A stretch of DNA of 12,538 nt, from NCBI GenBank assembly GCA_000997105.1, contig LCEJ01000040.1, positions 1 to 12,538 on the forward strand, written 5' to 3'. This DNA comes from Candidatus Daviesbacteria bacterium GW2011_GWA2_42_7. GTDB taxonomy: Bacteria > Patescibacteriota > Microgenomatia > Daviesbacterales > UBA10151. The translations under genes were made by a program, and so were the position numbers. Every line of letters starts with the position of its first letter. Positions within the stretch are counted from its first letter, which is position 1. The notes under the pieces were generated by a model. The model ran no database searches. It saw nothing but the letters and a program-made list of their open reading frames with translations, and was not told the DNA's origin. Positions 6,752 to 12,538 of the stretch are shown in pieces.

Positions 6752-7941
6752 ACTATGGGATTTATATAACTTGATTTTCCCCACGAAAAAGGTGATGGGC
6801 CTTTCCTGAACTTATGCCCCGCTTTTCTGAGCAACTGGGTCATCTTCTGGGGCAACGGCGTACTCCATCCACACCGGAAACCGTCGTCTGCGAATGTGTG
6901 GCCGCAATTTTCACAGCCCGCAAGGCCTAGACCATAGCCACAGAAGGCACAGTTAAACTCTGTAAAGCCTCCCCGGCCGCCCTTGATCTCCATCCCTTCG
7001 ATCGGATCGATGGTTATCTCTACCAAAGCCTTATTCCACAGCTTGCTTTCCGGTGCACGGTGGTCATTGATCAGCGTATTCCATTGGCGGTTAACCGTCC
7101 AGTGGATAATGCAGACTGTATGTGGACGCAGTCTGAAATCCAATTGCATCGGGTCCTGCAGGTAGACCTCTCCATAGTCTGTCCAGCTATCCAGCACCAG
7201 CATATCCCACCAATTACACTCAGCGTAGATCATCGCCTCATCCTCAAAGGCTGTCTTATAGAAGATGTCATGCTGAACTTGGCTTTTGAATTTGTAAGAC
7301 GCTGGGGTCCTTTTGGAAAAGGCAAGACCCAAGCGAGGTGTATCGCCGAAGCTGTAGCTGATCACCAGATACCCCCGCCTAACCTTTACCGGCGGCACTG
7401 CCACATAGACATCCTCGTCTTTTTGCTTCGGCGTGAAAGCCTGGGCAATCTGTTCGGGCGTCAAGTGCGGGCAAACCGCTTCAAAGTCGGCTTGGGTGGG
7501 GTTGTAGATAGGCAGCCTATGGAGATTCCCAAGGTATTCCTCACGGGAAACTATGGCTATTTCACCACTGGCCCGGGTTACCAACGGGTCTACTCTATGT
7601 TCTTCACCGATCGCTACCAGCTCCTCCTTAATCCTAGCATATACTTCATCACACAACACCTTAGCTACTTTGGCAGCCTCCTCATCATCAATCAGAGCTT
7701 CCGCCCATTGGGGGATGCTCATAGAAAGGAGTGCTTCCAACTGAAGCGTATGCGTCGTAGGGGCAAAATCCCCCACCTTAAGAGACAGCATTAGAACTAT
7801 GCCTTGCGGCAACAGTTCCCTGCCGGCCTCCTGGGCTATTAGAGGGTAAAACCTCTCCACCAGGTAGGGATCGTCGTTGACCTTCTTAAGCCGCTGAATA
7901 ATCTCCTCTGTGCCGGGAAGTGTCACCAGATTACCAGACAT
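6748..7941 (-). CDS. Unrecognised 397-residue protein with C-terminal zinc ribbon
   Basis: I do not recognise this family. ATG 7941 follows a purine-rich Shine-Dalgarno region (GGAGAGAAGG). There is no signal peptide or membrane span, so it is probably cytosolic. Residues 1-150 look alpha-helical and acidic (IIQRLKKVNDDPYLVERFYP, EEAAKVAKVLCDEVYARIKE). Residues about 190-320 look beta-rich with many aromatic residues (YLVISYSFGDTPRLGLAFSK, ECNWWDMLVLDSWTDYGEVY, VCIIHWTVNRQW). Residues 331-357 form a zinc-ribbon-like knuckle, CAFCGYGLGLAGCENCGHTF, plus a later Cys. The last 30 residues are basic. It stands alone between its own promoter and that of the next gene. Its partner may be the 141-aa membrane protein, which shares its upstream dyad. 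Zinc ribbons often bind nucleic acid or protein, but no enzyme motif is evident. Confidence 0.82.
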   Translation of the reverse strand: MSGNLVTLPGTEEIIQRLKKVNDDPYLVERFYPLIAQEAGRELLPQGIVLMLSLKVGDFAPTTHTLQLEALLSMSIPQWAEALIDDEEAAKVAKVLCDEVYARIKEELVAIGEEHRVDPLVTRASGEIAIVSREEYLGNLHRLPIYNPTQADFEAVCPHLTPEQIAQAFTPKQKDEDVYVAVPPVKVRRGYLVISYSFGDTPRLGLAFSKRTPASYKFKSQVQHDIFYKTAFEDEAMIYAECNWWDMLVLDSWTDYGEVYLQDPMQLDFRLRPHTVCIIHWTVNRQWNTLINDHRAPESKLWNKALVEITIDPIEGMEIKGGRGGFTEFNCAFCGYGLGLAGCENCGHTFADDGFRCGWSTPLPQKMTQLLRKAGHKFRKGPSPFSWGKSSYINPIV

Positions 7942-8024
7942 AGCTTTTCCTTCTCTCCTTTACTTAAAATTACCTTGTGCTTTCGCTATGCGACTAATTT
8001 ATCTAAAGGGTATTTCTGCCCTTA

Positions 8025-8053
8025 ACTCTAAAAAGACTTACCACAACTTTCAA
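8025..8053 (-). promoter_or_regulatory. Putative promoter for the zinc-ribbon gene
   Basis: TTGAAA (8053-8048) and TAGAGT (8030-8025) are separated by 17 nt on the minus strand, matching consensus at 5 and 4 of 6 positions. The -35 box lies inside the dyad at 8046-8056, so a protein bound to the dyad would block it. The leader would be about 75 nt. The 7942-8178 interval holds nothing else I can support. Confidence 0.4.
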
Positions 8054-8065
8054 AGTGCAAAAGAA
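8043..8065 (-). promoter_or_regulatory. Dyad element, copy 2, upstream of the zinc-ribbon gene
   Basis: The plus strand starts ACAACTTTCAAAGTGCAAAA and continues GAA. The palindrome ACTTT-C-AAAGT is at 8046-8056. It matches the element at 6613-6633 at every base except two 1-base insertions, and overlaps the -35 box of the predicted promoter. An operator is the simplest reading; the regulator is not in view. Confidence 0.5.
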
Positions 8066-8178
8066 TAAAACAACCGGAAGCCTTGGTTGGGGTTACAAGT
8101 AACCGCCATTGCTTCAAATTGTGATAGGAAGTATAACAAAAAATGAGGTAAGATGCAAACTATAGGGTCAGATACGCC

Positions 8179-8963
8179 CTAAAGTAGTTTTTCCAGTATT
8201 TGCCAAAGGCGCTCGCGGGGAAGGTTGACTAAGAGCTTTCCATTCTCTGCCAAACTTACCTCTCCCCTCTGCTCGGAAACAATTATTACCACCGCATCGG
8301 TATCTTTTGTAATCGAAAGCCCTGATTTATGGCGTGTGCCATATGGCGGGTCAAGCTTCACCTCCCTCAAAATCGGTAAAAGACACCCGGCTGCCAAAAT
8401 CCTGTCATTTTGTAAAACCACCGCCCCGTCGTGCAGGGGGCTTTTAGGGAAAAAGATATTGGCCAAAAGCTTGGAGCTAAAACGGGCGTCAATTAAAACT
8501 CCTGTCTCAATAGTTTCCCCCAACCCGGTTTTCCGGGCAAAAACCAGTGTCGCCCCCGTTTTTCCCTCGGCCAAGGAATATACCGCTCCCACCAAATTAT
8601 TGATAAATGCCTTCTTTTTCTGCCCGTCAGTAAAATTTGGATTTTTTAAGAAAGAGAATCTGCCTAATTTTTCCAGGTAATGGCGGATCTCCGGGGCAAA
8701 GATCAAAGGCAAACTGATACTGATTAAAGCGCCGGCCGAGCCAAATACCAAAGCGGTAAAGATAAAACCGAAAGCATATGCCAAAACGGAGCAGAGCAGC
8801 AAAAACAATGTCCCTAAAACCACCCTGAAAACCGGGAACCGGCGGATATATGTCACAAACCCGACGACCAAAAAAAGTGCCAAAAAAGGTCAAGATACGG
8901 CAGGGGCTGGGCAAAATTAATCCGGCTGAGGCGGAAAGCAATTAAAGAGAAGATATCCTCCAT
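8179..8963 (-). CDS. cdaA: Diadenylate cyclase, CdaA type (frameshifted)
   Basis: This enzyme joins two ATP into the second messenger c-di-AMP at the inner face of the cell membrane. The start is ATG 8963 (MEDIFSLIAFRLSRINFAQP). After PYLDLF the frame is lost in T-rich sequence, and one missing T in the A6 run (8882-8887) or A7 run (8870-8876) restores it. The corrected protein is about 261 residues, normal for CdaA. Membrane spans lie at about 24-40, 46-62 and 65-85, followed by the typical APEIRHYLEKLGR linker. The DAC (DisA_N) domain follows, with HDGAVV (DGA at about 179-181) and GTRHKSGLS (RHK at 211-213, where RHR is usual). The C-terminal part continues with DTDAVVIIVSEQRGEVSLAE. A shorter TTG 8883 start would lose the first span. 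It is the last gene of a unit with two small envelope proteins; no cdaR or glmM is next to it. Confidence 0.87.
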
Positions 8964-8977
8964 GACAAAAATTATAG

Positions 8978-9217
8978 TCAGAAATCGGCAACATCCGACC
9001 CGTACTGGTTTAACTCACTATCTAAGCTATCCAAATCAATACTATCCAAAGCGTCTGCCGCATCCATTAAATCTTGAGGGTTTTTTATCTCCGGGGCTAA
9101 AACTATATTACCCACTTGCCCAAAATTCAAGGGCAGAAAACCCTTCTGGCCTGCAAAATATACCACCGCTACAGCTAGAACCAAAAACACCACTACCCCT
9201 ACTATTACCTTGCTCAT
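8978..9217 (-). CDS. 79-residue single-pass membrane protein, unknown
   Basis: I do not recognise this protein. Residues 4-22 (VIVGVVVFLVLAVAVVYFAG) form one membrane span right at the N-terminus. About 55 residues follow that probably lie outside, ending in a strongly acidic stretch (DALDSIDLDSLDSELNQYG). Its ATG overlaps the stop of the preceding gene as ATGA (9217-9214), a sign of coupled translation. Its stop lies 14 nt before the diadenylate cyclase start, so all three genes are very likely co-transcribed. It may anchor the secreted protein upstream or act on the cyclase at the membrane, but this is only guilt by association. Confidence 0.78.
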   Translation of the reverse strand: MSKVIVGVVVFLVLAVAVVYFAGQKGFLPLNFGQVGNIVLAPEIKNPQDLMDAADALDSIDLDSLDSELNQYGSDVADF

Positions 9218-9843
9218 TTATTGTTCCCCTCTACCTTAAATCCCGATGCCGAATTTATTGCCAGGATCAGATTTTTAATTGAAGTCCTGTAAGCTTTTAG
9301 GGCTTGTTTTGTCTCCCTCATGTCTTCCCTGAATTTAATCACCGGGGTCTTTGGGTCAACCAGGGTACAATTAAAACCGGCAGCGCCATCTTTGGTCTGG
9401 GTTAAAAGAGCCTGGACCTGGTCTTTATTGTTTTGGATATCCGCGAGGTAGGTCTCATACCCAATTACTTTCTTGCCATTGGGCAAGACTTTTTGTGTGT
9501 AATAATCCTGTACCCTTAAGGATATGGCATCGAATTTAGATTCCATATTACCGGCCATCCGCTCTAAGTTGCTTGACCTGGTCTTGATTACACCCTCTTT
9601 GGCCTGGCAGGCGCTTGCAAGTTTTTCTTTAGCCTGGTTAGGGTCACCAAAACGGGCCATTGCCCCGGCAGGTAAAGCCGGTGGGCTTGCTTGTTCAGGC
9701 GGGGTTAAAAGTCCCCTGTTGTCGGGAACTTGGCCGGCAGGAGGCGTAATTCCACCCGGCACCCCGATAGCCGAAACCGTTACTGAGAAAACCAAACCGG
9801 TGGTGAAAAAGACAGCTAAAATTATAATTTTGGGCAAGTTCAT
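9214..9843 (-). CDS. Secreted 209-residue helical protein, unknown
   Basis: A signal peptide is clear: a short basic start (MNLPK), a hydrophobic core (IIILAVFFTTGLVFSV) and a likely cleavage after VSA at residue 25. A Pro/Gly-rich stretch (residues 26-65) follows, then helical sequence with two cysteines (ASACQAKEG and FNCTLVDP) that could form one disulfide. Charged heptad-like runs such as RSSNLERMAGNMESKFDAIS and REDMRETKQALKAYRTSIKN suggest a coiled coil. I know no function. The gene starts a three-gene unit with a 79-aa membrane protein and diadenylate cyclase. There is no strong Shine-Dalgarno; the promoter at 9855-9883 would give a leader of only about 4-5 nt. Confidence 0.82.
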   Translation of the reverse strand: MNLPKIIILAVFFTTGLVFSVTVSAIGVPGGITPPAGQVPDNRGLLTPPEQASPPALPAGAMARFGDPNQAKEKLASACQAKEGVIKTRSSNLERMAGNMESKFDAISLRVQDYYTQKVLPNGKKVIGYETYLADIQNNKDQVQALLTQTKDGAAGFNCTLVDPKTPVIKFREDMRETKQALKAYRTSIKNLILAINSASGFKVEGNNK

Positions 9844-9854
9844 ATAGTAAATCC

Positions 9855-9883
9855 AGTGTAGGTACCTAAAAGGGAAATGTCAA
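9855..9883 (-). promoter_or_regulatory. Promoter of the secreted protein / cdaA unit
   Basis: Consensus TTGACA (9883-9878) is followed after 17 nt by TACACT (9860-9855) on the minus strand. The -35 box overlaps the TGA stop of the glycosyltransferase gene (9882-9880). The start codon lies only 11 nt past the -10 box, so the mRNA would be almost leaderless. Confidence 0.65.
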
Positions 9884-10956
9884 CGACCCCGCCCAGTTTG
9901 TTCACTAGAGGTGAATAGTTGGTGAAGTTTTTCTGCAAACTCATCCATATCTATATGGCTCATACAATAAACCTCTGGGTAGTTACAAACTTGTCCGACC
10001 CGACAAGCCAAAGTTTCACAATGAGTTTCAGCCTGAATAGAGATAATGTTTTTATGAAAAGGGCACACCCAATTTTCCCTGCCGGTAGGACCAAAAACAG
10101 TCAGGGTAGGCACTCCCACCACTCCGGCGATATGAGCTAATCCGGTATCGGCAGTCACATGGGCGCGGGCCACCCGCAAAAACTCTCCCATCACTAAAAC
10201 AGAATCATTGGCTGCAAATGCCAACCCGTGACCGGAAAACTTTTCCTTCAGTAACCTTTGGTCTGCCGGTGAATAATTAACAATCACCGGCAATAATTTG
10301 TGTCTTTGAATAAATTTAACAATAAATTCAACCTGAAAGGGGGTAAGGTCCTTCGTCGGATGGGAGGTCTTAAAGTTGCAAACCACTGATCTTTGAGGGT
10401 CTACCCCGGTTTCCACCCACATCCTATCGGCAGTTTCAGAATGCTCACTTGAAAACTCCAGTTCAGGCGGAAAATACGGCAAACTATTTACCCCTAAAAG
10501 AGCGTCTAATCTGTCCTGAAGAACAAAACCCATGTATTTATCCGGAACAATAACCTCCCGGGGATGAGGCATCGGCAAAAACCTTTCCCGATCACCGGGG
10601 ATAAAGGCCTTAAAAGCCCGGGATAAGTGATAGAGCGAACCTACCCCGACAGGACAAATCACCTGGTCATAAGTATGTAAAAGGACGCTGAGTTCCACTA
10701 GACATTTAAAAAAGGCGGGCCACTCTCCCACTTGTTTCATCCTATTATGGAACAACCCCAAATGCGGCAACCTTGTTACTGGTAAGCCCGATGAGCGGAA
10801 AATCTCTTCCTGCTCCCCAGTCCACGCCCCCACCTGAAAATTTGTATCCGGCTGATGATATTGAGCCCGACGAACTGCCGCAGTAGAAAACACCGCATCG
10901 CCCACCCCTCCATCAAATATAAACAATACCGTTTTTTGTTTACCCTTTGCTTCCAT
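9880..10956 (-). CDS. Glycosyltransferase family 9 (heptosyltransferase-like)
   Basis: This is a GT-B-fold glycosyltransferase of the ADP-heptose:LPS heptosyltransferase family, acting in the cytoplasm with a nucleotide sugar. I choose ATG 10956 (MEAKGKQKTVLFIFDGGVGD), giving 358 residues, because GGAAGG lies just before it; an earlier start would overlap the preceding gene. The N-terminal domain has the family loop DGGVGDAVFSTAAVRR (about 15-30). The C-terminal domain has TADTGLAHIAGVVGVPTLTV then FGPTGRENW (from about 268), the donor-site signature. A Cys-rich end (CETLACRVGQVCNYPEVYCM) is also typical. It starts 1 nt after the methyltransferase stop, so the two are co-transcribed. If the host lacks LPS, as Patescibacteria are thought to, the acceptor would be another surface glycan or protein; that is inference. 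Confidence 0.9.
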   Translation of the reverse strand: MEAKGKQKTVLFIFDGGVGDAVFSTAAVRRAQYHQPDTNFQVGAWTGEQEEIFRSSGLPVTRLPHLGLFHNRMKQVGEWPAFFKCLVELSVLLHTYDQVICPVGVGSLYHLSRAFKAFIPGDRERFLPMPHPREVIVPDKYMGFVLQDRLDALLGVNSLPYFPPELEFSSEHSETADRMWVETGVDPQRSVVCNFKTSHPTKDLTPFQVEFIVKFIQRHKLLPVIVNYSPADQRLLKEKFSGHGLAFAANDSVLVMGEFLRVARAHVTADTGLAHIAGVVGVPTLTVFGPTGRENWVCPFHKNIISIQAETHCETLACRVGQVCNYPEVYCMSHIDMDEFAEKLHQLFTSSEQTGRGR

Positions 10957-10957
10957 C

Positions 10958-11527
10958 TTATTTCCTTCCCGAAAGCAATAATTTTTCAATAGCTTTATAT
11001 AACACAATTCCCAAAGAAACCATCACATTTAAGCTTTTGTTGACCCCGAACATCGGAAGCTCCACAATGGCATCTGCCATATCCAAAACCTCTTTGGATA
11101 CCCCATCGCTTTCATGCCCCACCACCAATGCAATAGGCAATTTGTATTCAAACTGGTCATAAGGGACTGCCCTAGGGCTCTGTTCTATTGCAACAAGTTG
11201 CAGTTTAGGGTTCATAGTTCGTAGTTCATTGATTGCTTCAACAGTAGTTTCCTTATAACTCCAAGCTACCCACTCGGTAGTATTAATGGAGGCTTTTTTA
11301 ATCCGGGGGTTTGGAGGGGTTGCCGTCCCCCCACAAAGATAGACCTTTTTGGCAGCTACCGCATCAGCTAACCTGAAAATCGAGCCGATGTTATAAGTGT
11401 CCAAAACATTGTCCAAGATAATATAAATTGCATTCCGCTTACGGCTTACTGCTTTCTGCTTTTGCCGTAGTCTGTAGTCTGTAAGCTGTAAGCCTTTCCT
11501 TAGCTGGGCCGCATTTAGTTTGATCAT
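10958..11527 (-). CDS. TrmH/SpoU-family RNA 2'-O-methyltransferase
   Basis: This SPOUT-fold enzyme moves a methyl group from S-adenosylmethionine to a ribose 2'-OH in tRNA or rRNA; the target nucleotide cannot be told. All three family motifs are present: motif 1 DNVLDTYNIGSIFRLADA (about 40-56), motif 2 ALVVGHESDGVSKEVL (about 123-138), and motif 3 ELPMFGVNKSLNVMVSLGI (about 146-164), which form the knotted cofactor site. ATG 11527 gives 189 residues. A TTG at 11557 would add ten residues but lies upstream of the predicted -10 box. The N-terminal stretch LTDYRLRQKQKAVSRKRN and a small loop (ELRTMNPKL) are encoded by short direct repeats that look like inserted repeat DNA kept in frame. The gene is followed directly by the glycosyltransferase. 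Confidence 0.88.
   Translation of the reverse strand: MIKLNAAQLRKGLQLTDYRLRQKQKAVSRKRNAIYIILDNVLDTYNIGSIFRLADAVAAKKVYLCGGTATPPNPRIKKASINTTEWVAWSYKETTVEAINELRTMNPKLQLVAIEQSPRAVPYDQFEYKLPIALVVGHESDGVSKEVLDMADAIVELPMFGVNKSLNVMVSLGIVLYKAIEKLLLSGRK
11210..11230. repeat. Short degenerate repeat inside the methyltransferase gene
   Basis: The plus strand carries tandem variants of TTCATAG/TTCGTAG (GTTCATAGTTCGTAGTTCAT). On the coding strand these give ELRTMN, in the variable region between motifs 1 and 2. Confidence 0.5.
11436..11494. repeat. Degenerate GCTTACNG / GTAGTCT / GTAAGCT repeat inside the methyltransferase gene
   Basis: About 59 bases consist of near-repeats on the plus strand: GCTTACGGCTTACTGCTTTC, TGCTTTTGCCG, then TAGTCTGTAGTCTGTAAGCT and GTAAGCC. 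The coding strand reads through it as LQLTDYRLRQKQKAVSRKRN just before motif 1. It looks like low-complexity repeat DNA tolerated in a coding region. Confidence 0.6.
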
Positions 11528-11534
11528 GAGGTAA

Positions 11535-11543
11535 ATTCTAACA
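11535..11543 (-). promoter_or_regulatory. Extended -10 promoter of the methyltransferase gene (leaderless)
   Basis: On the minus strand TGTTAGAAT is an extended -10 box (TGn plus TAGAAT). No good -35 box lies 17 nt upstream. ATG 11527 begins 7 nt after the box, about where transcription should start, and no Shine-Dalgarno is present, so the mRNA is probably leaderless. Confidence 0.5.
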
Positions 11544-11559
11544 TTTCCCGTCTTCAAAA

Positions 11560-11568
11560 TGGTATAAT
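11560..11568 (+). promoter_or_regulatory. Extended -10 promoter of the AbiEii-type pair (leaderless)
   Basis: TGGTATAAT is a perfect extended -10 box (TGn plus TATAAT). ATG 11575 starts 6 nt after it, at the expected transcription start, and no Shine-Dalgarno is present. It faces away from the promoter at 11535-11543, with only 16 bp between the two boxes. Confidence 0.6.
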
Positions 11569-11574
11569 TTGACT

Positions 11575-11838
11575 ATGTATAATTGGTCTGTTGACGAAAA
11601 AAAGTTTAAAGCAGCTAACCCTGAAGGATATAAACTTTGGAGGCTTACCCAGCTAATAAATTATGGCCTGGACACCGAAAAACTGGATAGGAAGGAGGTT
11701 AAAAAAGCCTGGCCGAAGATTAAAGATAAATTAGACCCTTACAAAAAAAGGGCTATAGAGTTTTTATTATGGGGAAAACTATACTCACTGCCAAACAACT
11801 TAACTTTCTGGAATTGGTCCAACAAGATAAGCAAATAA
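11575..11838 (+). CDS. Small partner protein of an AbiEii-type nucleotidyltransferase
   Basis: This 87-residue protein begins MYNWSVDEKKFKAANPEGYK. ATG 11575 is preferred over TTG 11569, which lies inside the -10 region. It is basic and helical (WRLTQLINYGLDTEKLDRKE, KKAWPKIKDKLDPYKKRAIE) with no visible DNA-binding or catalytic motif. Its last 23 codons overlap the start of the nucleotidyltransferase gene in another frame, so translation of the two is coupled. In type IV toxin-antitoxin pairs the gene before the AbiEii-like toxin codes for the antitoxin, which makes this a candidate antitoxin. It does not resemble the winged-helix AbiEi antitoxin and is shorter, so the role is inferred from position only. 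Confidence 0.72.
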   Translation: MYNWSVDEKKFKAANPEGYKLWRLTQLINYGLDTEKLDRKEVKKAWPKIKDKLDPYKKRAIEFLLWGKLYSLPNNLTFWNWSNKISK

Positions 11839-12434
11839 CCAGGCGTTTCTACTTTACCGGCGGGACCGCACTCTCTGCATTTTATCTGGAGCATCGTATA
11901 TCAGAGGATATTGATTTATTCACTGAAAAAGAAGAGGTTGACCAATCACTAATTGATGTATTCTTAAGAAAAATCTCACAGAAACTTTCCATTGTAGAAA
12001 TTAAAAAAAGCCAGTTTTTGGGGCTTGTCAGCTATAAACTTGTTTACAAAGATAAGGAAGAGTTGAAGGTAGATTTTAACTATTATCCTTTTCCTAGGAT
12101 TAATAAAGGTAAAAAGTTTAAAAATTTAGAGATAGACAGTCTTTATGACATTGCTGTCAATAAAGTCCATACTATATTTATGCAAATTCGCAGTAGGGAT
12201 TTTATTGACCTCTACTTTATTATGAAAACAACTGGTTATTCATTGAACCAACTAATTAAAGATGCAAAAATTAAATTTGACTGGCATATAGACAAAGTGA
12301 CCTTGGCAAGTCAATTTATTAAAGTAAAAGAAATTAGTGATATGCCAACAATACTGGTGCCTTTTGACCGAAAAGACATGGAAAAATTCTTTCTAAAACT
12401 TGCCAAATCTCTGGAAACTGATATTTTTAAGTAA
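11769..12434 (+). CDS. AbiEii/AbiGii-family nucleotidyltransferase (putative toxin)
   Basis: This 221-residue protein is a minimal nucleotidyltransferase of the AbiEii family, which in known systems transfers nucleotides to a target (tRNA in some) and stops growth unless neutralised. Motif I is GGTALSAFYLEHR (31-43), followed by SEDIDLF with the metal-binding Asp pair D47 and D49. LKVDFNYYPF has the third acidic residue at about D102. The later NKVHTIFMQIRSRDFIDLYF (131-150) is the usual family signature with its Lys and RDxxDLYF. The active site therefore looks intact. The start is ATG 11769 inside the preceding gene, with no Shine-Dalgarno of its own, consistent with coupled translation. 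A toxin-antitoxin or abortive-infection role is likely from family and arrangement but not shown. Confidence 0.88.
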   Translation: MGKTILTAKQLNFLELVQQDKQITRRFYFTGGTALSAFYLEHRISEDIDLFTEKEEVDQSLIDVFLRKISQKLSIVEIKKSQFLGLVSYKLVYKDKEELKVDFNYYPFPRINKGKKFKNLEIDSLYDIAVNKVHTIFMQIRSRDFIDLYFIMKTTGYSLNQLIKDAKIKFDWHIDKVTLASQFIKVKEISDMPTILVPFDRKDMEKFFLKLAKSLETDIFK

Positions 12435-12469
12435 AGCTGTTTGGCATTTGATTTGATCATTGGTTAAAA

Positions 12470-12502
12470 CAAGTGTACATTATATAGAGATAGAGACACT
12501 TG
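12470..12502. other. Inverted repeat after the nucleotidyltransferase gene
   Basis: CAAGTGT (12470-12476) pairs with ACACTTG (12496-12502) across 19 AT-rich bases, flanked by short A-rich runs. On the minus strand it is followed by TTTT and could end a leftward transcript from beyond the window. It is weak as a plus-strand terminator. The rest of 12435-12538 shows no gene. Confidence 0.3.
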
Positions 12503-12538
12503 AAAAAACACCACCATACTTATAATAATAGAAACAGG

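Noticed and set aside
7060..7794. 244-aa plus-strand ORF opposite the zinc-ribbon gene
   Set aside because: It is antisense to a gene with a good start, Shine-Dalgarno and zinc-ribbon motif, and its product has no plausible composition or domain.
8160..8182. TAGGG / CCCTA inverted repeat at the cdaA stop as a terminator
   Set aside because: The stem has only 5 bp and the nearest T run is about 20 nt away.
8627..8941. 104-aa minus-strand ORF overlapping the start of cdaA
   Set aside because: It is an alternate frame across the homopolymer frameshift. The ATG 8963 frame plus the downstream frame give a proper CdaA.

Overview
The window reads as a metagenomic contig made of two unrelated pieces. 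Bases 1 to about 1414 are GC-rich, with third codon positions almost all G or C. They encode, on the minus strand, part of a TonB-dependent outer-membrane receptor from a Gram-negative, perhaps Gemmatimonadota-like, organism. From about 1441 onward base composition is moderate to AT-rich, and the genes suit a Patescibacteria (CPR) bacterium, possibly of the Microgenomates type: a huge DUF5667-like, cysteine-rich, presumably surface protein; small single-domain genes; and leaderless promoters. That placement is inferred from gene content, since no marker gene is present. The two pieces meet inside one open reading frame at a stretch coding for Ser and Gly (1415-1438), which makes an assembly chimera more likely than a real fusion.

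Layout, right to left, since nearly everything is on the minus strand. At the right end, on the plus strand, a short ORF overlaps an AbiEii-type nucleotidyltransferase (11575-12434). Divergent from it, a TrmH-type RNA methyltransferase is followed 1 nt later by a family 9 glycosyltransferase (11527-9880). A new promoter whose -35 box overlaps the glycosyltransferase stop codon then starts a three-gene unit (9843-8179): a secreted 209-aa protein, a 79-aa single-pass membrane protein, and a CdaA-type diadenylate cyclase that makes c-di-AMP. The cyclase frame is broken by an apparent 1-nt homopolymer error. Next come an unrecognised 397-aa protein with a C-terminal zinc ribbon (7941-6748) and a 141-aa Trp-rich membrane protein (6592-6167). 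The latter has its own promoter and ends at a clear intrinsic terminator. Both of these genes have the same 18-19 nt dyad-containing element upstream.

The largest feature is a gene of about 4.5 kb (about 5912, possibly 6033, down to the junction at 1415). It codes for three divergent copies of a module that starts with a DUF5667-like helical segment. Two cysteine-rich blocks with internal repeats lie between and after these copies. It carries one clear frameshift near 5184 and possibly a second in a homopolymer at 6024-6029. With the cyclase frameshift, these point to indel errors in the contig. No transposon, CRISPR array, tRNA or rRNA was seen.
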